From: Lutimonas halocynthiae | Lineage (GTDB): Bacteria; Bacteroidota; Bacteroidia; Flavobacteriales; Flavobacteriaceae | Direction of reading: 5' to 3' | Assembly (NCBI RefSeq): GCF_030409835.1 | Contig: NZ_JAUFQO010000004.1 | Coordinates: 806,001-870,000, forward strand | Length of the DNA: 64,000 bases | Part shown: one piece after another, positions 7,534-16,055 of the stretch | Layout: each line of letters begins with the position of its first letter | How positions within the stretch are numbered: position 1 is the stretch's first letter | Notes under the pieces: model-generated | What the model saw: the letters and a program-made list of their open reading frames with translations, nothing else | What the model was told of the DNA's origin: nothing | Databases searched by the model: none | Position numbers and translations under genes: made by a program

Positions 7534-8261
7534 TCCGAAAAAAAATGGCTGATGACAACCGTCCTTTAAAATATGCTCGCTATGCTATGGGTGAGATCGT
7601 ACTTGTAGTGATTGGTATCTTGATCGCTTTGCAGATCAATACCTGGAATGAAGAACGGAAGGAAAATAAAATTGAAGGAAATTACTTAAAAGAGATGCTG
7701 GAAGATTACCAGACCAATCTCAGCAGATCTGAAAAAGTTATTAAAGAATATGAGTCAATGATACCCACTTTAAAAGGGTTAATAGAACAGTCTTTACTTG
7801 AAAAGCCATCAATTTCTGTCGATTCTTTAAACAAGGCTTGCATGACAATTAATAATATGCCAACCTATAGTAGCTCAGACAGAGTTTATAATAATTTGAT
7901 TGGATCCGGTGATTTAAAACTTCTTAAAAACAAAGCATTAAAAACTGAATTATCTTTTTATTTTGAGAAACTCAATATTTTAAAACTGGTTCAAACAACT
8001 CATGAATTAGAGCTCGTTGAATCGTTCCAACCTTATATTATTGATCATATGGATTTTCTTGCCGTTGCCCCTCGAAGGCTTGCGGAGTATCGTTTACCAA
8101 CACCTAATGAAAATGATAAAATTTTAGAGGTATTACATGATAGTAAATTTAGAAATATCATCACACTCAAATGGGTCATCATAACAGACTTACTAGAGCA
8201 AAATAGGGAGCTAGAGCAAATCAATATAAATATTTTAGAGCTATTAAAAGAGTATTATTAA
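7512..8261 (+). CDS. DUF6090 family membrane protein (paralogue 5) with a mutated ATT start
   Basis: 249 codons if read from ATT at 7512, which aligns with the ATG of all other paralogues; 238 aa if translation begins at the internal ATG 7545 (MADDNRPLKYARYAMG). The head, membrane helix and INTWNEER motif are intact, and the tail is a divergent helical domain. With the internal start the basic MIPFFRRIRKK segment is lost but the helix is kept, so a functional shorter protein is possible. Alternatives are initiation at ATT, or early pseudogenisation. The gene converges on the CPBP gene with a 9-bp gap. Confidence 0.8.
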   Translation: MIPFFRRIRKKMADDNRPLKYARYAMGEIVLVVIGILIALQINTWNEERKENKIEGNYLKEMLEDYQTNLSRSEKVIKEYESMIPTLKGLIEQSLLEKPSISVDSLNKACMTINNMPTYSSSDRVYNNLIGSGDLKLLKNKALKTELSFYFEKLNILKLVQTTHELELVESFQPYIIDHMDFLAVAPRRLAEYRLPTPNENDKILEVLHDSKFRNIITLKWVIITDLLEQNRELEQININILELLKEYY

Positions 8262-8270
8262 TTCAATCTA

Positions 8271-8972
8271 TTAGTTTCGAAATTGCAGTACAAAAAAAGC
8301 AAATTGTACGCCGTCATAAAGTGCATGAGAAATAATCAAGGGTAGTATTCTGCGGTATTTATAGAAGTAAAAACTCATGATGACACTTTTGAGTGCTATG
8401 GAGATGATCCCGGCGGTTCCTTGGTACAAATGTGCTACACCGATTAAGGCGGATGCTAAAAAGATGGCAACAACATGCCAATTCTTATTCTCATTTATAT
8501 TCCACAGGCATTTTAGTAAAAATACCCTTGATAGTTCTTCAAAGAGCGCAATGCCAATCCATAAAACAGGGCCAAACCAAATAAGCAGTAACAAAGGATT
8601 ATTTGCCAACTCTGCCATGGTATCAATCAATTCTGTATTGGGCGGATTATGATTGGGGATCCATCGGTACAAGGTGACTCGCTCTATAAAGAACATGATA
8701 AAATAGATCGCCGTTAAACCAAGACCTACTGCAATATCCGCATACCAAGTTCCTTTTCCTGGGTTAAATGTTTCTTTAAATGAATCCTTAATCAAGTATT
8801 TGTTCAGCCACCAAATCAGCAGGCTTATTCCTCCACCAAAAACCAACGGATAAACGATCATATCGGTGGTAGAGAAATTGTTTGTCTGTGTTAACCTATA
8901 CCATATCATGATGATATTGATTGGTAAAATGGCGATGCAGATTGCAAGGATATTTCGAGATGTTTTGGTCAT
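8271..8972 (-). CDS. CPBP (CAAX/abortive-infection-like) intramembrane metalloprotease
   Basis: 233 aa from the chosen start (an in-frame ATG 24 bp further upstream is the alternative; AAAGGTG lies about 7 bases before the chosen one). It is polytopic, with about six to seven membrane segments. The family motifs are present in order: EELSR (EExxR), a later histidine in GVAHLYQG, and HALYD (HxxxD). These are the predicted metal or catalytic residues. CPBP proteins cleave prenylated or membrane substrates, or protect against bacteriocins; the substrate here is unknown. It stands alone, convergent with the DUF6090 gene. Confidence 0.8.
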   Translation of the reverse strand: MTKTSRNILAICIAILPINIIMIWYRLTQTNNFSTTDMIVYPLVFGGGISLLIWWLNKYLIKDSFKETFNPGKGTWYADIAVGLGLTAIYFIMFFIERVTLYRWIPNHNPPNTELIDTMAELANNPLLLLIWFGPVLWIGIALFEELSRVFLLKCLWNINENKNWHVVAIFLASALIGVAHLYQGTAGIISIALKSVIMSFYFYKYRRILPLIISHALYDGVQFAFFVLQFRN

Positions 8973-9233
8973 GATATCACCTTTAAAAGTAATCATCTCT
9001 CTTTTGAAAAATTATGAGTTATGTCAGGGGGTTTGTTATGGAATGATTGAATGCTTCGAATGCAAGTCAAGGTTTGACTCTTTTCACCCTGCAGATGTCA
9101 AGCCTTGACTAAGCGGCCGGAATTCTTAAAGTCGAATTAAATTCGATCACTGCATAAACCTAAATCTTTAGCCTATGAATTAACCCGTTTTATTTCTAAA
9201 TAAGAGTCTCAAAAATTCTTTACAAATCACCTA

Positions 9234-9590
9234 TCAACAAATCCTCTCCACTCTATACCCTCTTGGATCATTCTTATCAGGAACCATTTTCCATAAACCA
9301 TTATTTGGATTGATATCAGGCGGATCGCTTATGGTTTTGATCACTTTGCCTTCCAGTTTGATCTTTGATTTAAGTGACATACTGCCCTTGCCTCCTATTG
9401 ATGAATAGTCAAAATTTCGTTTTTCTAATTGTTTGTGAAGCGCTCCGAGATAACTTGCTCTGGCAGTTCCCCAGCCGCAGTTTCCGGCTTCTGCATTAAA
9501 AGCTGCGATGATTTCCTGATCGGTACACTTGTCAAAACTTTCTGTGTACTGTTCGTACAATCTGATGGATAATGGTTTTTCTTTTTTCAT
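9234..9590 (-). CDS. Small conserved-looking cytoplasmic protein of unknown function
   Basis: 118 aa, no signal peptide or membrane segment, with a compact sequence rich in charged residues. A helical N-terminal half (LSIRLYEQYTESFDKCTD) is followed by a strand-rich half with a PPDINPNNGLW turn. I do not recognise the family. It lies next to the type II restriction-modification unit but is transcribed away from it, with a 311-bp gap in between, so a role in that unit cannot be claimed. Base composition matches its neighbours. Confidence 0.55.
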   Translation of the reverse strand: MKKEKPLSIRLYEQYTESFDKCTDQEIIAAFNAEAGNCGWGTARASYLGALHKQLEKRNFDYSSIGGKGSMSLKSKIKLEGKVIKTISDPPDINPNNGLWKMVPDKNDPRGYRVERIC

Positions 9591-9832
9591 GATATAAAGT
9601 TTTAAATGATTAGACTTATATCATTAGGATTTCAAAATAGCTTTCTTGGAATGTTTTCTATAATATTTTTCCTTTGTAAAGGCTCATTGTAAAAGCACCG
9701 TGGTGTTATACTCGGTTGCTGTCTGTTAGGACTCTTAATGATGGAGTAAAGGTATTTGTTTTGTTTTATTTATAAAATATTTTCCTATTTTTATTCTCAA
9801 AATAAATGATCTTATCCTATTTCATATATTTT

Positions 9833-9840
9833 TATTTTTG
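9833..9840 (+). promoter_or_regulatory. -7 promoter box TATTTTTG
   Basis: Perfect TAnnTTTG match directly abutting the left edge of the 34-bp inverted repeat. Transcription would start within the repeat, about 55 bp before the DUF6471 gene. No clear -33 TTTG box is seen. Confidence 0.5.
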
Positions 9841-9873
9841 CACATATATTTGCATATGTGCAAATATATGTGC
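9840..9873. promoter_or_regulatory. 34-bp perfect inverted repeat, probable operator of the R-M unit
   Basis: Arms GCACATATATTTGCA (9840-9854) and TGCAAATATATGTGC (9859-9873) flank the 4-base centre tatg. A partial extra half-site follows (gcaaatttgc). Placed at the predicted transcription start of the DUF6471-methyltransferase pair, it fits an autoregulatory operator delaying or balancing methyltransferase expression. It could also form an mRNA hairpin. Confidence 0.65.
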
Positions 9874-9901
9874 AAATTTGCAATAAATCAAATCCATAAT
9901 T

Positions 9902-10177
9902 ATGTCTGATTGGAATGATAAAGTCAAACGTTTGTTAAAGTCAGAATTGGTGCGTAGAGGAATTTCAAATTCAGACTTGGCGAATATGCTTGAGCAAATC
10001 GGAATTGAAGAAACCAAATCGAGTATAGATAGTAAAATCAGTCGAGGTACGTTTAGCGCATCTTTCTTTTTACAATGTTTAACTGTTATTGGTTGTGAAA
10101 AAATCGAAATTGAAGAATATGAAAATCAATTATCAATAGCTGCTGAACCTCAAGCAGAATATAACCTGAAAAAATAG
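9902..10177 (+). CDS. DUF6471 domain protein, putative regulator of the R-M unit
   Basis: 91 aa. The sequence DKVKRLLKSELVRRGISNSD through LANMLEQIGIEETKSSIDSK to ISRGTFSASFFLQCL matches the DUF6471 family, a small helical fold resembling a Cro/C1-type helix-turn-helix. Such proteins often lie next to methyltransferases. The start is the only ATG with suitable spacing. It is followed after 5 bp by the cytosine methyltransferase, so the two form an operon. By position it could act like a controller protein binding the 34-bp inverted repeat upstream; that function is inferred. Confidence 0.75.
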   Translation: MSDWNDKVKRLLKSELVRRGISNSDLANMLEQIGIEETKSSIDSKISRGTFSASFFLQCLTVIGCEKIEIEEYENQLSIAAEPQAEYNLKK

Positions 10178-10182
10178 TTAAT

Positions 10183-11529
10183 ATGCCAAAAGTTAAATTT
10201 ATCGACCTATTTGCTGGACTTGGAGGAATTAGGTTAGGTTTTGAAAAATCATTTCAAGAATTAGGTTTTGAAACAGAATGTGTAATGACTTCTGAAATTA
10301 AGCCTTATGCCGTGGAAACATTAACAAAAAATTTCAGTCACGATTATTTTAAAGGTGATATTTTTCAGGTTAAAAATGAGCAAATACCTGACTTTGATTT
10401 TCTTTTAGGCGGGTTTCCCTGCCAATCATTCAGTTCAGCAGGAAATCGTCATGGGTTTTCTGATACAAGAGGAACATTGTTTTTTGAAATTGAGAGAATT
10501 TTAAAAGATAAAAATCCATATGGTTTTATTCTGGAAAATGTTGAAGGGCTTGTTAAACACGATTTAGAGAATAAGGGTGATAAAATTGGGAAGACTTTAT
10601 CGACTATTTTATATAAGCTTAAAACTGAATTGGGATATAAAGTTACTTGGAAGGTTTTAGATTCTATTGAATTTGGTTTACCACAATCTCGCAAGAGAAT
10701 ATTTATTGTTGGAACAAAAGACGAAAAAGCGAACCTTACTTTTTTTGATAAAGAATTTAATACTTTAAATACCATTTTAGAAAGTGGATTGGAAACTATT
10801 AAATCTGATTTTACTGAAAAGCTATTTAACCATTTTGAAATGGAAGAATTGTACGGTAAATCTATTAAGGACAAAAGAGGCGGAGACAATAATATTCATA
10901 GTTGGGATATTGGAATCAAAGGAGAAGTATCAGACGAGCAAATTATTTTATTAAACAAGCTTTTTAAAGAAAGACGTAAAAAACATTGGGCTGAAAAAAT
11001 CGGAATTGACTGGATGGATGGAATGGCTTTAACTTTGAAGCAAATCTCAACTTTCCATAAGAATGATAAGCTTCTAGTTGTATTGGATGACTTAGTTAAA
11101 AAAGGTTATTTAAGATTTGAGCATCCAAAAAAACTTGTACATGAAATAACAGAAAATGGAGTTCGTAAATATCGTACTTATGATGAATCGAAGCCAAAGG
11201 GTTATAATATTGTTACTGGAAAATTAAGCTTTGAAATAAATAAAATTTTGGACCCAAATGATATTGCACCAACACTTGTAGCAACAGATGTTTCTCGATT
11301 AGCTGTTCCAGACAACGGAGGTTTAAGAAGATTAACTATTAGAGAAGGCTTACGTTTGTTTGGCTATCCAGAATGGTATCAAATTCCAGTAAAAGAAGCT
11401 GAAGCTTTTGATTTATTAGGAAATACGGTAGCTGTTCCTGTTGTTGAGCACGTAGTACGCCAATTAGCAGTAATATATCAAGACAATGTAAATAGTATTT
11501 CTGTTGATAAAAATGTAGTAAAGATTTGA
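10183..11529 (+). CDS. dcm: DNA (cytosine-5-)-methyltransferase of a type II R-M system
   Basis: 448 aa. It transfers a methyl group from S-adenosylmethionine to C5 of cytosine in double-stranded DNA. Motif I is FAGLGGIRLGF (10-20), motif IV GGFPCQSF with catalytic Cys80, motif VI ENVEG, motif VIII QSRKRIFIVG, and the C-terminal motif X LLGNTVAVPVV. The region between VIII and X (about 190-350) is a long target recognition domain. The paired endonuclease converges on it, with two bases between stop codons. If that enzyme is NgoBV-like, the target would be GGNNCC; this is inference from the partner only. Confidence 0.93.
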   Translation: MPKVKFIDLFAGLGGIRLGFEKSFQELGFETECVMTSEIKPYAVETLTKNFSHDYFKGDIFQVKNEQIPDFDFLLGGFPCQSFSSAGNRHGFSDTRGTLFFEIERILKDKNPYGFILENVEGLVKHDLENKGDKIGKTLSTILYKLKTELGYKVTWKVLDSIEFGLPQSRKRIFIVGTKDEKANLTFFDKEFNTLNTILESGLETIKSDFTEKLFNHFEMEELYGKSIKDKRGGDNNIHSWDIGIKGEVSDEQIILLNKLFKERRKKHWAEKIGIDWMDGMALTLKQISTFHKNDKLLVVLDDLVKKGYLRFEHPKKLVHEITENGVRKYRTYDESKPKGYNIVTGKLSFEINKILDPNDIAPTLVATDVSRLAVPDNGGLRRLTIREGLRLFGYPEWYQIPVKEAEAFDLLGNTVAVPVVEHVVRQLAVIYQDNVNSISVDKNVVKI

Positions 11530-11548
11530 TTTTAAATCAAATCTTTAC
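11518..11548. terminator. 31-bp palindrome, bidirectional terminator overlapping both gene ends
   Basis: GTAAAGATTTGATTT (11518-11532) and AAATCAAATCTTTAC (11534-11548) form perfect 15-bp arms around one base. The last codons of both the methyltransferase and the endonuclease lie inside it. It can form a stable hairpin on transcripts from either side and probably stops convergent transcription. Confidence 0.65.
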
Positions 11549-12221
11549 CCGTTGATTTTTTATAGCCACTTATTACTAATTTTTTCCAAGTACTGGTTAT
11601 GGCATCTCTAGATGTTCTTGCCCATTGTCTTTGATTGCTGTCAAAAGCTTCAACAAATTCTAAGGCACTCTTAAATGGTTTGAAAGTTGTTCTATTATTA
11701 TTATACCATTTTATTGGTCTAACATTGGTTAGCTCACCTTGTTTAACATTGCAATTTAATGCCCATTTTCCGCTAGGACCGCAGATTTCCCAAACTTTTT
11801 TTAACCAAACATCTTTTATAATAACATCAGTCCCATCCATAGCATATCCAATAATTAAATAGTCAGAGTCTAATCTAAATGGATGCTCTAGGAGTGATCT
11901 CCTGTACGCTAAAAACGCTGCAATGTCAAAATTTGCTGAAGCATCATAATCAAAGCATTTTATCTCTAATAGTCCTTTTGTATTATCCGATAAATCAAGC
12001 TGGAAATCGGGAAATTTTTGTGTACTTGGAGGATCTTTAAATTCAATATTTTCCGATATCATCCATGATTTTATCCATTCTTGAACCAAATTACCAACCG
12101 TGTCTTTTGTCTCAACTTCCAATGAAATATCCATTAATTTAAAAGTGATTTTTCCTTTTTTACCTATAAGTTTTTTCTCAATTACTAATTTGTTATAAAG
12201 TTGATTAGCGGTTAATTTCAT
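11532..12221 (-). CDS. Type II restriction endonuclease, NgoBV-like PD-(D/E)XK enzyme
   Basis: 229 aa, no signal peptide. A PD-(D/E)XK core is visible: P71-D72 followed by E86-x-K88 (LLEIKCF). The later stretch with WLKKVWEICG, NVKQGELTNVRPIKWY and a C-terminal GYKKSTGKDL resembles the NgoBV family, which cuts GGNNCC; I recall this pattern but could not search it. It faces the methyltransferase tail to tail, with a shared palindromic end. Even if the family name is wrong, a nuclease core beside an orphan-free C5 methyltransferase supports restriction. Confidence 0.75.
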   Translation of the reverse strand: MKLTANQLYNKLVIEKKLIGKKGKITFKLMDISLEVETKDTVGNLVQEWIKSWMISENIEFKDPPSTQKFPDFQLDLSDNTKGLLEIKCFDYDASANFDIAAFLAYRRSLLEHPFRLDSDYLIIGYAMDGTDVIIKDVWLKKVWEICGPSGKWALNCNVKQGELTNVRPIKWYNNNRTTFKPFKSALEFVEAFDSNQRQWARTSRDAITSTWKKLVISGYKKSTGKDLI

Positions 12222-12904
12222 ACGGTTTAAGTTTTACTGCCATTTATTATTTCCCAAATATAGTTTTAAAAAAAAATAAACTACATGAATTATATCAGCT
12301 CTCCAAATAGTTGAAACGAAAATTCTAGAACCCAATAATATAATTAATTGAACAAATTAGGAAATAACCATTCAGAGGAGTTTTTCATTTGTTTTTATTT
12401 TTAAAAATTTAACTCACTATCAGCTTTCAAAGTAATTTTGATGTAAATATTATCTTGAACCACCAAAATACAAAATTAGCTCACTGGTGATTCTAATTTG
12501 AGTAGCCCTTATTTCTTTGACTTCTAATTGGTTTATGCATAATGTTTTATAAATAAAAAACAGTCCGTGTATGGTGTTGCAGCATTCCGCAGGGCAAGTT
12601 TGAATGATACGTTTTGATGTATGCTATTTATTTTTCGTTAAGGTTTAAAACATTCTCTTCACCAAACCATTCCTTGGCCGTATTTATGACTTCTGCACTT
12701 GGAGAATGATATTAAACGGCCAGACGCTCCTTTTAAAATTATTTACAAGGTTTTTACTGTTAAAAATGAGGTTGACAAATTACTTCTTTGTTTTAAAACA
12801 AGTAAAATAATATTCTTTGGGGCGTATATACATTTTATATTTACTATCATAAATTATCATTTTATACGTTTTAGAGTAAATTTAAAATTTATCTATGACA
12901 AGGT
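12222..12904. other. 683-bp gap between the type II unit and the type I operon
   Basis: AT-rich and without a convincing gene. A plus-strand frame at 12699-12908 has no family signal. The minus strand carries a 27-codon fragment at 12628-12711 that looks like the tail of a lost gene. The stretch near 12570-12600 (gtccgtgtatggtgttgc) may be a module scar. None of the window's repeat families occurs here. Confidence 0.45.
12628..12711 (-). pseudogene. Possible 3' remnant of a lost gene
   Basis: An open stretch of 27 codons bounded by a stop on each side encodes ...SAEVINTAKEWFGEENVL and ends with a normal stop. Its composition is that of a helical protein tail rather than random AT-rich sequence. 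Family unknown; chance cannot be excluded. Confidence 0.25.
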
Positions 12905-15900
12905 TTAAATATTTCCATTATTATACTTCTTGAAATTCTCCGCTTGTTCAAAAATTTCTTTATAAACTTCATCGCGATCAACAGGTGGGTAATCATTTTC
13001 AGCTAAAAGGATAATCAAATCTACTTTGAGTTCAGCTTTGATATCCGATCGTTTACTCCAGTCCGTATATTTTGCTTTGTCATCCACTACTTTTTTGACT
13101 TTTCGAGCTAATTCAACTAACTTATCTTCAGGATAATCAAAATCATAGCGATGAGCCAATTCTTTTAGGATATCATAAAACGCCTTTTCTTCAAAATCAA
13201 TACCCATGTCTTCAAAGGAATCTTTTTCCTTTTTTAAGGCATGATATAGGTCTATTATTTCGTCAGTAAAATCTTCTAGAACTTCACTTCTTAGAACATC
13301 TGACTCTTTACGTTGGTTGTATTGGTCTATCAAGGCTCTTAACTTCTTCGAGAAATCGACCCCTTTTACTTTGTTGATTTTCTTAAAGTCGTCTATCGCT
13401 TTTGAAAGTAACTTTTGTAATAATTTTATCTTGGTATGAGGTAGTTTGATCTTGGCAATCTTGGCCAAATAGTCTTCATCAAAGATGTCGACTTCTGAAT
13501 TATCATTATCGCCAAGCTTAAAGATTTCTTCCACGCCTTCGCTTTCAATGGCCTCTTGAATCATCTCACTTACATTAGCATTCATCTGTGCGGTATCAGG
13601 TGCATTGCCTTTTGTAAGCTTGTGAACAATTGAGCGCACTGCTAAATAGAAATGGATGTGATCTTTTTCTTCAATACTAAAAGAAGCGCTTCCTGAACAA
13701 ATGTCATAAGCTGCTTTCATCCGCTTTACTAAGTTCATAAAACGATGTTCTAAATCTTTCGTAAGCTGGACATATTCTGCCGCCTTGTTGAGGGTATTCA
13801 ACTGATCTACCGGACTTCCATTAAAATATTTGCTATCGTCAAACTTATGTAAAATAGCTTCCAAAATTACTAGGTGATCTTTTACCACCACGATGGATTG
13901 TTGGATATCTTCAAAATTTTGACTGTCAACCGTAGAATACTGTTTTAAGGCTAAATTCATCTGACGTTTGATACCTAAATAATCAACTACCAAACCTTTT
14001 GACTTTCCTTCAAACTTACGATTGACGCGTGAAATAGTTTGAATTAAACTGTGTTGTTGTACAGGCTTGTCAATGTACATGGTATCTAAAAAAGGCACAT
14101 CAAAACCGGTGAGCCACATGTCTACCACGATAGCAATTTTAAAGTTGCTCTTGGCATTTTTAAACTGACGGTCTAATTCTTTACGGTCTTCTTTTGTCCC
14201 TAACGCATTATACATTTCTTCAGGATCGTCTTTGCCTCGAGTCATCACCATATTGATCCGAGCCATGGGTTTAATTTCACGTTTGTCTTTTTCCGAAAGT
14301 TCAGCTCCTTCGTCAAAGGCTTTTACCTCTGCCCATTCTGGGCGCAGGGCAATAACCTCTTTGTAAACCATATAAGCTATCGGACGACTACTCGCCACAT
14401 ACATAGCTTTCCCCAAAATGGTAGACCCTTCTTCTAAGCGGGCTTCATAATGGGCTACAAAATCAGCAGCAATGGCTTTTATTCTATCAGGGTCTCCAAT
14501 GATGTTGTTCATCGAAGCCATTTTCTTTTTACTTTCTTCTATTTGATATTCATTTGCCCCATCTGCCGCTACATTTTGATAATAAATCTCTATTTCTCGG
14601 AGCTTATAAGTGTTCAAAAGCACTTTTGCTGCCCGTCCTTCGTATACAATTCGAACGGTGATCTCATCTTCTACCGACTCCGTCATGGTATAGGAATCCA
14701 CAATATCACCAAATACATCCATGGTAGCATCTATAGGTGTTCCCGTGAACCCTGCATAGGTTGCATTGGGTAATGAATCGTGTAAGTGTTTGGCAAAACC
14801 GAAAGACTTTTTTACTCCATATTCCGTAACCCGAACCTTTAAATCTAGATTCGTTTGACTTCTGTGTGCTTCATCTGAAATACATATCACATTGCTGCGT
14901 TCGGTGAGTAAATCAGTGTCTTCGTTAAACTTGTGGATCGTAGTTAAAAACACGCCACCACTATTGCGCCCTTTCAGTTGATTGCGCAACTCGTCACGAC
15001 TGGTAACGCTTACAATGGTATTGTCGCCCACAAATCCTTTTGCACTGGTAAACAGACCGGATAACTGATCGTCTAAATCGGTTCTATCTGTAATAAGTAC
15101 AATGGTAGGACTAGCAAAATACGCGCTGCGCATTAAGAGCCGTGTTAGGAAGAGCATGGTAAAACTCTTGCCACATCCTGTGGCACCAAAGTAGGTTCCA
15201 CCTTTGCCATCGCCCTCAGGCTTTTGGTGGATTTTTATATTTTCAAATAATTTGGTTGCCGCATAGTATTGCGGGTAACGACACACAATCTTCTCGTCCT
15301 TTTTAGAACTATCGGGCAGGTAGATAAAGTTGTGTATTAAGTCTCGTAAACGATCTTTTTGAAACATCCCTTTTATCAAGGTATGCATGGAATCTATGCC
15401 ATCTACTTCTTTCTCATGGCCCTCAATTTTACGCCAGGCATAGAAGAACTCGTAAGGTGCAAAAAAAGATCCCGCCTTACTGTTTACGCCATCGCTAATG
15501 ACACAAAAGGCATTGTATTTATATAATTCTGGAATGTCTCTTTTGTAGCGTGTGGTGAGTTGAATATACGCATCATGAACTGTGGCGCTTTCTCTGATGG
15601 CCGACTTAAATTCAAATACTACGACCGGTAACCCATTGATGTATAAAATACCATCTGGAATGCGCTTTACAAACCCTTCAATTTCTAGCTGGTTGACCAT
15701 CTTGTAGATATTCTGGTCTGCCGCTGAATAGTCCATAAGATGAATCCAAATATCTTTTTGGCTATGGTCTTCTCGTTTGAGTAGGAAACCATCACACATC
15801 TTTTTCATGATGGCCTTGTTGCTCTCATACAAATCTGAAGCTGGGTATTTTTGTAAGTCTGTTATAATGCCCTCAACTTCTGATTGTGTAATGCCTTCTT

Positions 15901-16054
15901 TCTTGTACTGCTTTAGCAAGAAGGCTTCCAAGTCTTCTTTAATGATGACTTCCTCTGGTGCACGGTCAATTTCTTCCCCAGGGGCATAGAGATAACCTTG
16001 CTCTGCTAAGAGCGTAATAAATGCTTGTTCTAATTGTGCTTCGGTGAATTTCAT
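12905..16054 (-). CDS. hsdR: Type I restriction endonuclease subunit R
   Basis: 1049 aa, the normal length. The N-terminal nuclease domain has D134, E148 and K150 (VVFEFKSA) of the PD-(D/E)XK fold. The motor domain follows, with Walker A GATGCGKS (290-297), DEAH box (394-397) and later helicase motifs including QTISRVNR. A helical C-terminal region probably contacts HsdM. It translocates and cleaves unmodified DNA with HsdM2S. It is the last gene of the operon, starting two bases after the reverse transcriptase stop, so translation is probably coupled. All catalytic residues checked are present. Confidence 0.95.
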   Translation of the reverse strand: MKFTEAQLEQAFITLLAEQGYLYAPGEEIDRAPEEVIIKEDLEAFLLKQYKKEGITQSEVEGIITDLQKYPASDLYESNKAIMKKMCDGFLLKREDHSQKDIWIHLMDYSAADQNIYKMVNQLEIEGFVKRIPDGILYINGLPVVVFEFKSAIRESATVHDAYIQLTTRYKRDIPELYKYNAFCVISDGVNSKAGSFFAPYEFFYAWRKIEGHEKEVDGIDSMHTLIKGMFQKDRLRDLIHNFIYLPDSSKKDEKIVCRYPQYYAATKLFENIKIHQKPEGDGKGGTYFGATGCGKSFTMLFLTRLLMRSAYFASPTIVLITDRTDLDDQLSGLFTSAKGFVGDNTIVSVTSRDELRNQLKGRNSGGVFLTTIHKFNEDTDLLTERSNVICISDEAHRSQTNLDLKVRVTEYGVKKSFGFAKHLHDSLPNATYAGFTGTPIDATMDVFGDIVDSYTMTESVEDEITVRIVYEGRAAKVLLNTYKLREIEIYYQNVAADGANEYQIEESKKKMASMNNIIGDPDRIKAIAADFVAHYEARLEEGSTILGKAMYVASSRPIAYMVYKEVIALRPEWAEVKAFDEGAELSEKDKREIKPMARINMVMTRGKDDPEEMYNALGTKEDRKELDRQFKNAKSNFKIAIVVDMWLTGFDVPFLDTMYIDKPVQQHSLIQTISRVNRKFEGKSKGLVVDYLGIKRQMNLALKQYSTVDSQNFEDIQQSIVVVKDHLVILEAILHKFDDSKYFNGSPVDQLNTLNKAAEYVQLTKDLEHRFMNLVKRMKAAYDICSGSASFSIEEKDHIHFYLAVRSIVHKLTKGNAPDTAQMNANVSEMIQEAIESEGVEEIFKLGDNDNSEVDIFDEDYLAKIAKIKLPHTKIKLLQKLLSKAIDDFKKINKVKGVDFSKKLRALIDQYNQRKESDVLRSEVLEDFTDEIIDLYHALKKEKDSFEDMGIDFEEKAFYDILKELAHRYDFDYPEDKLVELARKVKKVVDDKAKYTDWSKRSDIKAELKVDLIILLAENDYPPVDRDEVYKEIFEQAENFKKYNNGNI

Positions 16055-16055
16055 A

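Larger units (their letters stand above)
9591..9901. other. Intergenic region with divergent promoters of the restriction-modification unit
   Basis: The part 9591-9780 shows no gene. A stretch near 9690-9730 (gcaccgtggtgttatactcgg) faintly resembles another near 12570-12600 on the far side of the type II unit and could mark module borders, but this is weak. The right part holds the -7 box and 34-bp inverted repeat listed separately. Confidence 0.4.

Noticed and set aside
9690-12600. Integron-type attachment sites flanking the type II unit
   Set aside because: The similarity between about 9700 and 12580 is short, lacks a clear attC core pair, and no integrase is present.
12699-12908. 69-aa plus-strand frame downstream of hsdR
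   Set aside because: AT-rich, no family signal, no convincing promoter or ribosome site, and it lies antisense to the possible transcript end of hsdR.
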